64,000 nucleotides of DNA. Origin: Carnegiea gigantea. Taxonomy: Eukaryota > Streptophyta > Magnoliopsida > Caryophyllales > Cactaceae. Of this stretch, positions 34,471 through 47,600 are shown piece by piece (the first letter of the stretch is position 1; each line of letters starts with the position of its first letter). Both the position numbers and the translations under genes were made by a program. Location of the stretch: the NCBI GenBank assembly GCA_029747015.1, contig JAKOGI010000122.1, forward strand, positions 766,501 through 830,500, read 5' to 3'. Below the pieces are notes generated by a model. That model was not told the origin of the DNA, did no database searches, and worked only from the letters and a program-made list of their open reading frames with translations.

Positions 34471-35937
34471 TTGTAATTTTTTGCTTGTTTCATCTTCAAA
34501 ACTTGATACTATCTAAATTTGTTTAATCTCTCTTGCATTTCAGCCCGTTATTTTCTATTAGTATGATCATCCATGTCTTTGTAAACCTATTGTTAAATAT
34601 GCAATGCATTTTTATTCGACCTTATATGGTTGTCAACATTCCAGTGCTCTCGACCATCACCATATTATGTCATGATCATGAGTTGCAGTTTATTCCGTTG
34701 AAAGCCGATTCAGACATCTATCTTACATCTTATTTATTCATAATGATAAGGTCGTATAACTTATTCTGAATTTATAATATAAACTCTTATTGCTGTGGGT
34801 GATTGTGATTGTCATAATTCCCTTACTCTCCTTATTTGTAACTTCAACTCCTACACATATATCTTACATGCTTATACTCCTGCTTTTCTATTCAATCTTA
34901 TTACTGGACTTGAATTGCTTTCATATGAGCAAAGACACGTTTCTAATGTCACTTGTTTAATCTATTTACTTATCCATTGGTACTTTGCTCGTCCAAATCT
35001 ATTGATCTGTCCATTGCACTTTACCGATTCAATCTATTGATCTATTTATTGCACTTGCAATTTCCACCCCTATATCTTATGTCCTCATAAGTAAACTTAA
35101 GTAATCCTTATTTAATCTTATTGTCATACTTGACTTGGCTCCATATGAGCAAAGGCATGTTTCCACTGCAGCCTATGCAATCCATTTATCTATTTACTAA
35201 ACCTTGCATGTTCAAGCTATTTATTTATCCAGTGTACCTTGTTTATCCAATCTATTTCTCTATTTATTGTAGTTTTTTGGCCACTCCCTTAATTGCATTT
35301 ATCCTGTCAATGGTAGCTACAAAGTGACCCTATTGGAACTTCATTGCTAGCCATTTTATTTTTAAATGATCGGCTAAACTCAAAGGTAACTGGGCTATCT
35401 ATCGTCTTGAATAACTATATATTGGATCCTTTATAATCAATATTTTTAAACCATGATTCTTGTTGTATTACGGTTCAGAATTCTACATGCACTCATGGTT
35501 ATCGTTATTCTAACCACCCCATGATAATCTCTCCTTCATTAGCCTTTTCTAGTCTCATTATTCATTTCTTTTGCATGCAAAGATTTGCTTGACTAATAAT
35601 CCCATTGCTCGCATCCTTAATCACGGTCATTTCGTCACCCATTATCAACCAGGAGCATATCCCTGAGTAGTCTGATGAGGGGAGATCATGTGATGTGTTA
35701 AGAATATTAGATGATAATTTTTTGATAAGGGCACAATCTCAAACAGTGTCAAGCAGTGTTAGAGTAAGCTAGAAGAAACATCGAGAATAATGAGGCTGTT
35801 CAAGTACATGTTAAACTGACACAAGGACTACACAAGAGTCATATGGTCATATTGACCAAAGAAAGAGACAATTAACGATCAGATGAGATATAAAGTATTC
35901 TAAAGGGCTTCTCTAGACAAGGGTGTCAAGAGACTAG
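34471..35937 (+). other. Chromovirus interior, RNase H and integrase core not recognisable
   Basis: AT-rich with repeated phrases such as 'catatgagcaaag(a/g)ca(c/t)gtttc' at about 34923 and 35142 (a local imperfect duplication of about 220 bp). No catalytic motifs visible. Confidence 0.45.
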
Positions 35938-35939
35938 AT

Positions 35940-36006
35940 ATCAGAGATTTATTAAGGAGAATGCAAACAATGCAACATGCTTAATCAGCGGGTGTCATAG
36001 ATTTCG
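35940..36006 (+). repeat. Internal copy of the element's own LTR end plus PBS
   Basis: CAGAGATTTATTAAGGAGAA followed by 'tgcaaacaatgcaacatgct' parallels 31120-31170, and continues over the LTR end into 'gatttcgtatc', parallel to the PBS 'gatttggtatc'. A third, internal LTR-PBS junction lies directly before the integrase tail. Confidence 0.8.
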
Positions 36007-36009
36007 TAT

Positions 36010-36273
36010 CTAAACCATGCTATAGTATCGAAACCCATCAAAGTTACTCGAGATCTAGTGTATGAAGAGCGACCAATCCAAATACTAGATTGCAAGAATA
36101 AGCAGCTATGCAATAGGCAAATAGTGCTAGTCAATGCGCTATGGACAAACCATACCTCCCAGCAAGCCGCTTGGGAGACCGAGGATGAGATACAAGCCAA
36201 GTACCCACATCTATTTATGATAAACTTGCATGTTTTGTCAAAGCTCATAAGTTTTAAGGATGAAACTTTTTAA
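36010..36273 (+). pseudogene. Integrase C-terminus with chromodomain-like tail
   Basis: Open from 36058: VYEERPIQILDCKNKQLCNR, then VNALWTNHTSQQAAWETEDE and KYPHLF. This is the terminal part of chromovirus integrase, where the (V)LWxNHxxxxATWExE motif is diagnostic. The tail is thought to guide integration to marked chromatin. The integrase core is missing upstream. Confidence 0.85.
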
Positions 36274-36284
36274 GGGGAGAGGGC
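36271..36284 (+). other. Polypurine tract of chromovirus
   Basis: TAAGGGGAGAGGGC abutting the 3' LTR. Confidence 0.8.
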
Positions 36285-38950
36285 TGTAATAGCCCGATCC
36301 TAAATCATGTTTATTTATTTAATTAAGCCATGTTATTAATTTTTCATATTTATTTATCTCCTTTAATCATCCCAGTTGGGAGAATTCGTTTTGGGCCCTA
36401 CTTCGCAATTCGGGTTTTCATTATTATAAAATTTCGAGTGAATCAATAGTAGGCCCTAAATAAATATAATTTAAGAGATTGTATTATTTTTCTTAATGAT
36501 CTGAAAATTTAATTTCGAGCCACGGCAAATTTAATCACATACAGTGTATTTTCTTTCGGGCCTAAATTCATTTTGGCCCAATTTTTGGCCCAACAAGTTA
36601 TTATCCATTTGCTTAGCTAATCACCCTCAATTATACCTAATTATCATTAGCATAAAGATACTGTTCGGTGGTTAAAAACTTAGCCAAGTATTAGCTAAGT
36701 CATTCTCCACCAACCAGAACTCACAAAATATCAAGACTTACTCTCTCTCCCTCTCGACCACCCTACACGGCCCCCTCCTTTTTGTTGCTGTATTTGCTAA
36801 TTTCTAGCCACTTATTGCCACCTTTTGGCCATCAAGAGGCTACCATCGGACCACTAGCACCACCACCAGCCACCCCTCTCACTTTTCAATGCTTCAAATG
36901 TCGATAACTTCCCTTGTTTCAAGCTTAAAGTAAGTAAACCCTGAACTTGGGTTTTTTTAATTTTAATTGTGATTTTGTGATCTTTGGTATTGGTAATGAA
37001 TATCATGGTGGTTGTATTGATTTTAGGGAAGTTTAAGTGCAAATCCAAGTGAGACATAAGCTAGGGTTATGAGCATTATGCATTATTTAAATGATGTTTG
37101 TCAACAAGCATGTCATGTGTGTGTTTTAGATTTGAAAATGAATCTTCGATGATTATGAAGTAAAAATTATGGATTATGGCTATCTAAAGTGATGTTGGGG
37201 GTCACCCTATGTTTTGGTAATTCCAACAAGTGATTTTACAGGGTAACTATGTGAAAAAGGAGGATAATAAAGTAGGTAGGAAGCTGCAAATGGCTCGAAA
37301 ATAGGGGTCTGTTTCGGGAAAAACTAGTAACTCATGACTAGTTGCAAAATTATGAATTTTGTCAGGGAGCTAGATCAATGCGTTATCTTTCAAATGGCTT
37401 TTGAATCATCTTAATCCAAGTTCTGTGCAAGAAGTTATGGTGGTTTTACTCCGACCGCGCAGACTAGACCAAAACTGTGTTATGGGCTGCGAATGAAAAT
37501 GTTGAGGGACTTTTTAATGTTTTCATATTGGGGTTTTATAGCTCAATTAGAGGTCGAGGGTGAAAGTTATGAATTTTCTAAAGTGGACCTTGAATCGGTA
37601 ACAACTTTGATTGTACTTAGAAGCTTATTTTGTTTGGAAAACTAAATGGTATGACATGTGCAACAAAATTGGAGAAATGGGGAGATTGATAACTCAAGAT
37701 TAGTATTTTTCAGTCCAAACTGGTGTGTTTAAAATTATTCTAAACCTACCACCACTGCAATTGCCCTCAAACCTTTATATCCATCTAAGAAATATCAAAA
37801 ATCCGTGATGAATTTATAACCATCGAAGTATTTCTTTTATGATTCCAATTATTCTACTTTGATCAACTTTACTCCATAATATTTCACTTTGAGTTAAATT
37901 ACCCTAATTCATTTAGCTTTCAAATTATTTTGGTGTAACTTATCTTCTATGAAATTATTTGAGTTATGGATGTCGTTTAAGGAATTTCTGTTTCAGTTAC
38001 AACTATGAAAGTCAGCATTGCTTACTAATTACATCTACCTATAATTACATTTCTTAAACAGAATCGGGGCTTAGTCTATCATTTTCCGTTGTGCATAAGA
38101 ATTATCAAATGAGATTACATTTTAAAGACACCAGGTATGTTTATTGCCTGTATCTTTAGAAATCAGAGTGTAATTATCAAAGTTATCATATTTTGGTAAG
38201 TACATCATTGAATCGGCTTATATAGTGATTTATCATTTAATTAGTGACCCCGTCAGTTATCATCTATAGAGCATTCACCCTCCAGTTACCCATACGGCTT
38301 CAGTTCAGGTCCTCGATCAGCTTGGCAGGTGTACACCTATCCATAGATTGTAACAGTATCAAGGGGTTTATTATCAGATAATAACTAGTAATACAATTTT
38401 GCATTCATCTCATTCACTGTTTTAACTTAAAATGAATTACAAGTGGCCGCCCAATCATTTTATGTGGAGATCATTTAATAACACAGGAATGCATGTATTG
38501 AACTTCAGCTCACAGTTCGAAATATTTTTATGTTTTGTTTTAGGCAAATGCTCATTGAATTGCCCTTATGCTAGCAAACCGGATGAAGAGGATAAGTTGA
38601 GCAAGAGAATCTGGAGGGATCATCAATGATATGGTACATGTCTACTTTGGATCTATACTTTGAAATCTTTAGTGGATAGAGGTGTAGATTATATAGTGAG
38701 TTGCTATATTGCAATTTATAAACCATACGTGGGTAACAGTTGATTGCTTATGGTTTGACAATGAATGATTATGTATGGTTGAAGCTATGTCTAACTATGT
38801 TATTTCTAATTCATAATCTAGTACATACACTTCAAGTCTTGTCCTTTTAGACGGCAGTAACACCTCTATCATTGAGTTAATTAGTCCTAATTCAATGACT
38901 TATTAAGGAAAATACAAACAGTGGAACATGCTTAATGAGGGGGTATTACA
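36285..38950 (+). repeat. 3' LTR of chromovirus
   Basis: Partner of 28473-31179. By eye several substitutions per hundred bases plus a deletion of about 60 bases near 37480 relative to the 5' LTR. This indicates an older insertion than the Athila-like element. Confidence 0.94.
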
Positions 38951-40440
38951 AAATCAATCCTTCCACACCTCTTTGCTGGCGCATCTATACTCCTTCTTCT
39001 TACATGACCTAATCATTTAAATCTAGCCTTTTTCATCTTATCCTCTATGGCTGCAACTTTTATTTTATTCCTGTTTATTTTGTTCCTGATCCTATTCAAT
39101 CTCATATGGCCATATATTCAATGGATCATCCTTATCTATGTGTGCATCATCCTCTAGACATAAGACTTCTTGATTGGCCAATGCACATCTCTATATAATA
39201 ATGCTGGTCTACCAACCATAGGATAAAAACTCTTCTTAGATACTACATGGATTTTCTTATCCTATAATAAACTTGAAGCATTCTTCTATTTTTGCCATCC
39301 TACCTTTTGTCCATTACTTTCCTCATCAATATCCCATTTTTCCTGGATGATCGAGCCCTGATATCTAAACTTTTTAAGCCGTGGAATAGCCACATTAATA
39401 ATGGTCACTTCATCTTCCATTCCTTTTCCCGTCCACTTAATTGACATTTTAGGTACTCAATCTTTTACTTCACTAAATTTAAAACCTGTAGATTGTTAAG
39501 TGCATCCTTAATCTCTTCAAGAAGAATAATATCATAAGTCTAGCATATGTCACGACACCTGCTAAGGTCCTAACCCCCTTATACATATCTTCAATAACTC
39601 AAGTATATGTAGTTGAGCCCTCTTTCTTCTCCAAGCACTGCTATAGTAGTTCACTTCATACTCTCACATAAGCTTTCTATTAGTGGATAAACAACATGTA
39701 GAGATCATTTTCCCTATCCATGTAGAATTCCATGAACCTTTATATGAAATGGATAAGTTCTATGGTTGAGCTACTTTGCATATGCCAAACTTGATCTCCG
39801 ATATTGTTATATCCTCAAACGGCCTTCTCTTAATGACTCTTTCTAACACTTTCTCAGTGTGACAAAGCAAATTTATATCTGCTAGTCATTGTTGTTTTGA
39901 ATATCACCCTTGTGTTTGTATAATAGGGTAACTATACCAAATCTCTATTTGCGAGGTATGTTTGCAATCCTAAAAATAACATTAAATAGCATCGTTAGCC
40001 AATTAAGTTCTTTTTTGATCCAAACACTTCCAAGTTTCATAGGGACACTATACCGGGGAACTACCTTTTCAGCCTTCATCTTCCTTAATTCCTTTTTAAT
40101 CTCCTACTTGGTAATATGATGGGAAAACCTAAAGTTTTGTTGCTCCTCTTGACTCCCTTTTTCCCTATATTGGCAATTCTCGTTCTTCTCACCATTAAGG
40201 GCTCATGGAATTTGTCATCTTTCATTTATTTTGGTATCTTTCAGTAGCACCTTACCATCTTCATCTTCAATGCACCATACACATCCGTATTTGTTCTTCT
40301 TCTTTTGCTATCCTTTTCTAGATGAAAAATGTCCTTCTTTTCTTCCTTAGTCTGTCTTCATCATGATTGGTGAATATTTACTCAGATATCTGCTTAATGT
40401 TTGACATAGCCATTCTATTAGTTTCTCTACAGGGAAATGC
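38951..40440 (-). mobile_element. LINE (L1-type) reverse transcriptase, 5'-truncated
   Basis: Minus-strand text in drifting frames matches plant L1 ORF2. Approaching 38951: IKVAAIEDKMKKARF, LGHVRRRSIDAPAKRC. Upstream: NKGDIQNNND- and KKELRKMKAEKV-type motifs (about 40115-39880), CIEDEDGKVLLKDTKINERW (about 40285-40225). The catalytic FADD box is not recognisable. The text resumes at 28472 across the chromovirus, so the LTR element landed in it. 5' truncation near 40440 is typical of LINEs. Confidence 0.8.
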
Positions 40441-41551
40441 TTAAGTCATCTGAGCCAATACTAGTAATGCCCATTGTCCATTTTCTACATATTTTCTCCT
40501 CGTCAGTTCTAAATCTTATCCTCAGCTAATATCATGAATGCCACGTGTCTATATATGGAATGCAACTAGGAAAATTTACATACACATGCATATCTATATA
40601 TCATAGAAGGTACGAGAGAAAGAGAAAGAGGGATACAATAATTTGTCAGATATTAACTAAAAATTAGAATATACATCATATAAATCCTATTATACGGTGC
40701 CTACAAACAAATCCATGCGTTAAGGCCTAAAGGATATCAAAAAGGGGCGCATGAGATACAATGCTATTTCTTTATGCTCTGACATAATAGCTAAAGTAAT
40801 GAGATAGAGGTTACTTTTGTTTCAACTATTACAGCCCGATGTCATTCGTGTTTTGGAAACAAATTTAATCAATTAATCAAAATAGTGAGAATGTTTTGAG
40901 TTGGAAAATAAGTTTCTTAAATCTAGAATTAAGATACGTAGTTGTATGAGTGTTTTGAGGCCGATTAAGTTGTGAACTTTGTGCCATAGTGTTCATTGCA
41001 CGCTGTTAACTTCTCATGAGCTCACAATATGCTTATTTAAGTAGTTATTTAGTATCTACTTTTTCTAGCCTAATTTTCTTTATTAAGGTGAAATATAATT
41101 TCAGCTCAAAGAGACTCTTACTTGCATTTGAGCCATATTTTACATTCTCCTGCTTGATGACTCATTGAAGGCTTCACTTATTTTGCATTTGGTGCATTCA
41201 CCCATTTTGATAGTCCCAAACTGCTTGTACTTAATTTAAATTACACTACAATGTGCTACCACTTTGTTTGACTAGTTGTTTACGCTAATTATAGTATGCA
41301 CAAGCTTATAGTTGTTTGGTTTAACTTGGCTTAGAATTTGGACAATCAAGGGGCCTATAATAAGCCCTTAAGTTTGGGTAGCCTATAAAATCATTCATGT
41401 ATGAATGAAAATTGAAAGCAAATTACTCCCTATTCTCTCTCTAAATCTCTTTAAATTCTAGCCTAGGTTGATACTATGTGAGAATGGTTCATATTTAATT
41501 GATATTTGGAGATTTTTCATTAGAAAATTAATGGCAAAATGTATGTATTAA
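40441..41551. other. No gene; possible LTR remnant
   Basis: The stretch from about 40838 (attacagcccgatg) resembles the start of chromovirus LTRs, and 41381-41392 (gcctataaaatc) is a TATA-like box followed by C/T-rich sequence. No partner LTR or end was found. Confidence 0.3.
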
Positions 41552-42059
41552 GGCCCTGTCCTTTCATGAGTACATTGCAGGTGTAGAATTGAAAGAATTG
41601 AAACAAAGTGGAAAGAAGTGGAATGGCGTAGATAAGAGTGGATTGTTATATCCAAGAGTGGGAAGGAACAGAATGGAATGTGAAAAAGTGGGAATGAGTG
41701 GACTGGAGCGCTGATATTTGTATTAGTTTTAATAACAATTTGTATAACATGAAATTAACTATATTTTAAGCTTTATTGTTGACCATAGATATTATGTGTG
41801 CATGCAACTTTCTTCATTGTTTGTATTATAATGATAGACTAATGTACATAGTATATTATTAATTTATGTTTTAATTGTTATGTCTACATATATTAATATA
41901 ATGTTTTATTGGTATCTTTGTTATAAATAAGAGTATGTTAAATTTATGTGAAATAGTTTGAACTATTCAATCATAATAAAAATATACCTTCATTAGCAAA
42001 AAAAGGTCAAAAATTAAGTTAGTTAAATGAAAGGTAGATATTTAGAAAACGTTGTGCAA

Positions 42060-42560
42060 ATCCCGATGTAATCCTCACACCTCCCTTATCAAACACTCTG
42101 CCTCTCGCCTTCGTGAAACACATTATGCCTCTCCTCTACGTGGAACATGCCTTACAACAATGATGAACCCTTCTCATCTCTCTTAAATATGCCTTACACC
42201 ACATTGTAGGTGTCACCTCCTCTACTCTAGTGCTCACCCATCATGGCTCAGGCGCTCACCAACCACGCTCTCTGTCTCACCAATACCATTAACTACAGCT
42301 CACTGCATGGTGTTCTGTGATGAGTTTGACAAGCCTTCCGTACAACAAGTACTCGAACTGCCACCAACCTCACTAGTTCGTCACGTTTCCTACCCCCAAG
42401 CCATAGATGCAAGATGTGAAGTTGCACATGTTGATTTTTGTAAGCGAAGATTAAGATATGTTTTCATAGGTGAAAGTAATACGAAATTTGTGTTATGAGA
42501 AGTCATATATGTGAATTATGAATTTGCGGATTGTTGCCAGAATTTGTGGGACGTATGAGA
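42060..42560 (+). other. Harbinger 5' region with short open frame
   Basis: A 63-codon frame from 42307 (MVFCDEFDKPSVQQVLELPP...) has no recognised domain. It could be an exon of one of the element's genes or chance. Confidence 0.3.
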
Positions 42561-42779
42561 AATTTGCCTTCTGATAGTGTTAAATTTTTTATCCCGTTGA
42601 GATAAACATGAAATTCATGCATATTATTTATCCCTCCATCTATATTTTTGGTGTACTTAGTGTGAAATTGCATCTAGGTTGTTGATGCGATTAGTGTACT
42701 TATCATGGATTGTTGATGGTGATAGAAGTATATGTGGTATGACTTCTTCTATAAAGAAGTCATGTAATTCGACAAATAA

Positions 42780-43500
42780 GGAGGATTGTTGCGCCAATTG
42801 ATTGAACAAAAAGCAAAAGGGCGAACATAATTTGACCGGACTATGATGAAAACTTTGTTAAAAAATGAGGACATCAATAGGGATGCCTCCTAAAATTAAA
42901 ACCATCATAATGACATGTTGAAGAAGTTGTAAGCTTTGGAATGATTATAGGAGGAATAAGTGTTGGTGTTGATTATAACACTAGCACTATGAAAGTGACT
43001 AGTGAGGCTTGAGCTTGGCTTCTTTAGGTAAATTATATAATCATATTATGCTTTGGAACATACCAATTCACATGATATTTTTTTTTACTACATGTAACAA
43101 TTTCTTTGCATTGGTGTGCAGAAGATTGGGGGAAATTTAACTATTTCCACAAGCGAGTTCCTACAAATTTAGATACGATGAAAGTAATGTTCCATGGTAG
43201 GCATCCGATAGGTGGAATGAGCTTTGCTCTAGGCAGGGTTGCTGTAGGAAGCAAAGTGAACCAAAAGAAAGAGTAATTTCGAAGAACACATTGGTCATAG
43301 TGATGAAGCTAATAAGAATGTTTCGAATGAAGAGTTACAATTCATTGCTGTGGCAAAAAGTCAACCTCTTCCTAGAAGTGTTCAAATCAGCTTTACTAAA
43401 TGAAAAAATAAAGGAGGAAGTCCAAATGATAGTAGGCGGCAAGAATTACTTGACTAGTCAAAGCGAGATGTACAAGTTTAGAACGCCCTTGTTGTGATCC
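42780..43500 (+). pseudogene. Probable Myb/SANT-like ORF of Harbinger element (degenerate)
   Basis: Broken frames show LIEQKAKGRT, MMKTLLKNEDINRDA and VGVDYNTSTMKVTSEA, in the order of the plant Myb/SANT-like domain of Harbinger accessory proteins, which bind the TIRs with the transposase. An intron-like 'ttgcattggtgtgcag' precedes 43123. Evidence is partial. Confidence 0.45.
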
Positions 43501-44614
43501 TCATGAGGGAAGAGGCCACAACCCCGCCATGTACTTACTAACAGGTTCAGACAAAACTAAGACAGCATCCTTGGGTTGCTACACAAGACCAGATTTCATA
43601 TTTTGGTTGGTTAATTACAGTAGGCATGCAGACAATTCTGATTACTTTCTAGTATTGGATGATAAAGATATGTGCAAATACTTTCTAGTATTAGTGGCTG
43701 CTTTTAAGTAACTTGATGCCTAGGTTACGCCATTTATGAAATTAGATTGCATTACTCATGTAGCAGTATGTTTATATTTATGCCTATTTATGAACAATGG
43801 TCTTTTTGTTTAGTTTTCTTTGATGGTATATTAACTTGGTGGGTTCGTGTTGACTAATATTGTGTTGTTATGACTTTTTAGTTATGTGGTATGATTGCGT
43901 TGACTTACTTTTGAGGTGTGCTACTAGTGTGTGAAGGTCATCAATGATATACAGCAAGCACTTATGAAATATGAGTGTTGTTTGCACAAATATAATGTTG
44001 CTTGACTTTCAATCTAATTCTGTTATGATTATATGATGTAGAATAGGCGACATCCAAGAACGTGCTGTTGGCACTCGACTCCTATATATGCTAAAACATT
44101 GTAATTGACAGCGACATTCAAGTCCATATGAAAGATAATCAAAGATGGTAGGTGGGGATAGTGGGACAAGGTTCACGTGTCATGTGTTGTATGATAATCG
44201 GCCTTATTTTTGGCAAAAACCCCTTAAACAAGACGATTTCATACATCTTGTTAACGTATTCTTAGGGACGGGAATATTACACTAAGGTTATTTTCTTAAA
44301 ACAGCAAAAATAGTCGCAATAAACTTATTGATTTTGGCGAGAGGGTCAAGCTGTTAGGATGTTGAAATTGGATTCCCATATTCTCTATCAAATACAAGGA
44401 AGTATCATAATCAAGTCTTGCAAGCTTTAGTGAACTTATTTATTGATATTGTTATACCATATCAAAGTTAAATTGAAGTGCCTCCTAAAATTGCCGATAA
44501 ATTAGGTTTCTTTTGGCCATTTTTTAAGGTATTATGTTTAGATCAGTGAACAATATATATTGGATATTATTATCAACTGCTTATAAGTTGAACTGAAATA
44601 AAATTATTTATTTG

Positions 44615-45310
44615 GGGTTATGTTGGAGCATAGATGGGACCCATATTCAATGTAAAATTAGAGATGAGATTGATCAGCGTTATCAAAATCATAAAGGGAA
44701 GAACACTTGGAATATTTAGTGGTTATTCCATTTGATGGCAAGGAGCGGAGTTCCCACAATCTCCTTATACTATTAGACAACTTAGTTCAACTTGAATTCC
44801 CTCATCCTTCTCTAGGTTACCGCAATAGTTGCTCTAATTTTTGTACAATATTGTTTGCAATTCTACAATCATCATATTATGCTCTTTTTACCTACATGCC
44901 CAAGAAAGTTTTATTTGGTGGATTCAACATATTCAAATATGATTGGGTACTTAGCTTTTTATAAAGAGAGTAGTGTCTGGTGCCATATTCTCAAGTTCAC
45001 AAGAGGTTGTTGCAGTGGTGTTAAAAGACGAGGGATGAAAGAGGAGTTTAACTATGGCCACTCTTATCTATGAGGAGCAATTGAGTGAACATCTAGAGTG
45101 ATGAAGTCCACAAGGATGATATTAGATGAACGGATGCCTCAAATGATATTGGAAAAACATATTCAAATTGTTATTGTGTTATGCACACTCCATAATTTTA
45201 TTCGTCTCCATCAAAATGGGATCACAAAAATATCACCAAGGCTACCATCTACCAAAGGAGGATTAGCGGATGCGTCACTTGATATGGAAGGCAAAAATGT
45301 CATGACATAA
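44615..45310 (+). pseudogene. PIF/Harbinger DDE transposase (broken)
   Basis: Cuts and inserts the transposon. The first catalytic region reads SIDGTHIQCKIRDEIDQRYQ and NHKGKNTWNI, then stop at about 44717. GWEGSA-like and SRVL-like text follows in another frame. The second catalytic region is FYLVDSTYSNMIGYLAFYKE (about 44905-44965). The end reads IQIVIVLCTLHNFIRLHQNG (45158-45217), the conserved C-terminal HNFI block. Stops and frameshifts between blocks; the third acidic residue is not identifiable. Confidence 0.85.
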
Positions 45311-45796
45311 TTTAGGAGTCAATTAGCTAATGAAAGTTGGGAATCTTATCCAACATGCTATCAAAACATGTACATCTTGGCAATATCATTTGCATAAATT
45401 TTGTAATACATGTTCCTTTCTATGATCATAAGTTCATTAGCTTTTTGTGAATGATTCTACCTCTAAACTAACAATATGAAAAAAAAAAAAACAAAAACTT
45501 CTACAATTTGCTTTACTTCAAACTATTGGCACCACCAATTGTGCTAGTGCACTATAAAATAATGAATATTTGGTTGATAATAATAAAAACATCAGTATAT
45601 ATAATTACATAAAAGGGTTTAAAGTGTGGGATGTCCTAGGATAGAATGGGACGGAATGGAAGAGAGTGGAAAGAAGTGGCAGGGAATGGAAGGGAGTGGG
45701 AAGAGGCAATATTTATTTTTAAAGAGTAGGAATGAGTAGAACGGAGTGGAAAGGAGTGGAAGCCACGCATCTCCTCACGAAAAGAATAGGACCTAA

Positions 45797-46620
45797 GTGG
45801 GTGAAACTAAGGGCAAACTTACCAACCCTATCTTTTTCACCATTTTTGATTTACCTTTTATTTTAAATTTCCTATGAAGGATTATAATTTTAGCTAATCA
45901 TGTAGGATCTTGACATTGTAAAGGTTTTTATTACTTTCTTTCCTTCGATATTGTAATGCTTTGTAATTTGAGATTATAATTTGTAGCTTGCTCTTTTTTT
46001 TTTTTTATGGTACCACTCTTTAGTAGTTAGTGACATCAAAATGTACTCCATCGTGGTGTTATGTATGTTCATCATCGAATTTGGATTCATTTGATTTAGA
46101 CCTATGAGTGTCGTATGGTCTAAACGCCAAGGATTATCAAGGGACTTTTAGAGACTTTCTCATATCGGGTCCACGTCCCTTCAAGTATCCATTTCGGTTT
46201 TAGGCCTAATGAAAGTAGTGTGTATTTCTTTATTTGTTCTTCTCCAAATAAGACTCACGGCGACTCAATTTCAGTTTATAAATTTAAAACTAATGCGAAA
46301 TAAGATTGATTTTTCAAACCTAGGAACCAATGCGTTTTAGGCCAAAACATTGCCTAGTTTTTGGGATATAGGTTGGTTCCAATGCTTGAAAACTTTAGTT
46401 TTGTCTCTATTTGATCCAATGATTTCAAAAAATTAAAAATATTTAAAAAATGATAAAGCACACCCAAACAAAAGAGTCTTTCATACTTGAGGATGACAAC
46501 CCATTGGGTTGTTGTATTTGTAAAGGACCATGATGAAACTGATGTAGAAACACTGAAAGTACCATTTTAAGTTGATGTGTCTGGTAGGATGACATGGCAA
46601 ACTAACATTGTTTACAACAA
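45797..46620. other. No gene seen
   Basis: AT-rich spacer between the Harbinger and copia elements, no motif recognised. Confidence 0.5.
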
Positions 46621-46621
46621 C

Positions 46622-46849
46622 TGATTTAGTAATCTTTCTCATTTCCTAATGAATTACGTATATTATAATAGCTAGATTGCTTATATTATTATATAGTTTG
46701 TATTTGTTTTGGTTTGCGGTTGCTTACGGCTCAAGTTATGGTAGAAGAGAACCCTTGTATATATGTTGTTCCTTACTATTGTAGTGATAATGCGGAAAAA
46801 AAACCTCTTTTGTCTTGCGTATCATCTCTATCTCTTTCTAAAATCTTCA
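46622..46849 (+). repeat. 5' LTR of copia element
   Basis: Right edge well defined by the PBS at 46850; left edge (TGATTTAG) inferred from the 3' LTR start TGATAACAC. Internal match to 51190-51375 is clear but diverged. Confidence 0.65.
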
Positions 46850-46861
46850 TGGTATTAGACT
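46850..46861 (+). other. Primer-binding site of copia element
   Basis: TGGTATTAGACT, close to TGGTATCAGAGC of initiator Met tRNA, with one C-to-T change and end changes. Confidence 0.7.
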
Positions 46862-47039
46862 ATTAAAACCCTTAAAAAAGGGAGAAGTAAGCAGACCTAA
46901 AGCATAATAAAGGATGATGAATGAAAAGTTTTTGTCTTCAATGCCCAATCCTCACATTATCTCCATCCTTCGAAAAAACGTAGGCCTATCGTCACATCTG
47001 CCAATTTTGACAGCAAAAAATCTTATATCTGGGAGAAAG

Positions 47040-47600
47040 TTGTAAAAACAACATTAAAGGCCAAGAACAAACTTGGATTCCTTGATGGAAGTACACCAAT
47101 CCAACAGCAAAAAAGGGAGCAATTCTAATAGAAATCAGTGCATGGAAGATGATGCATGGGATATGGTTAATTCAACAATCACTGCCCAGATACTCAATGT
47201 CACTACCCCTAAGTTATACACAACTATGGCTTATAAAGAATCTACTCAAAAGATGTGGGAAAATATCTAGAAGAGATATTATGTCCTCCATACGCCATGA
47301 ACGTACCAACTAAAGGATGATATCACTCATGTAAGCAGTGATATGGAGGTAGTAGAGTTCTTCTCAAAACTTATGGGTCTTTGGAGTGAATTGGAGAGTT
47401 TTGCAAAAATTCCCAAGTGTACATATGGATTGTGTACTAGTGGAATTGAGGCTAAAATTGTAAGATGACTAAATAAGATAAAACTTTCCTGTTTCTTTTG
47501 GGTTCAGATGATGAGATCTACTCGAACATGCACAACAAGATTTCTGCTTTTAATCCCTTACCTCCCCTAGATAAATTTGTAACATAGTTCAGTAGGAGCA
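47040..47600 (+). pseudogene. Copia gag (broken)
   Basis: LGFLDGS-like start at about 47075, then DAWDMVNSTITAQILNVTTP and MAYKESTQKMWENI (the WxxxxxxVxSWIxNs...AxxxWxxL pattern of copia gag). Then DITHVSSDMEVVEFFSKL and LWSELESFAKIPKCTYG-like text at 47316-47430. TAG at 47268 replaces the end of the Trp/Leu block. No zinc knuckle recognised. Confidence 0.78.

Larger units (their letters stand above)
41552..45793 (+). mobile_element. PIF/Harbinger DNA transposon (dead)
   Basis: Ends are imperfect inverted repeats: GGCCCTGTCCTTTCATGAG at the left and GGTCCTATTCTTTTCGTGAG read inward from the right. They are flanked by the 3-bp target duplication TAA (41549-41551, 45794-45796) typical of PIF/Harbinger. 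A broken DDE transposase of the same superfamily lies inside, and a probable Myb/SANT-like second ORF upstream. Both ends carry AGTGGAAAGAAGTGG in the same orientation (41607 and 45665), surrounded by more gtggaa(a/t)gg repeats. Confidence 0.88.
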
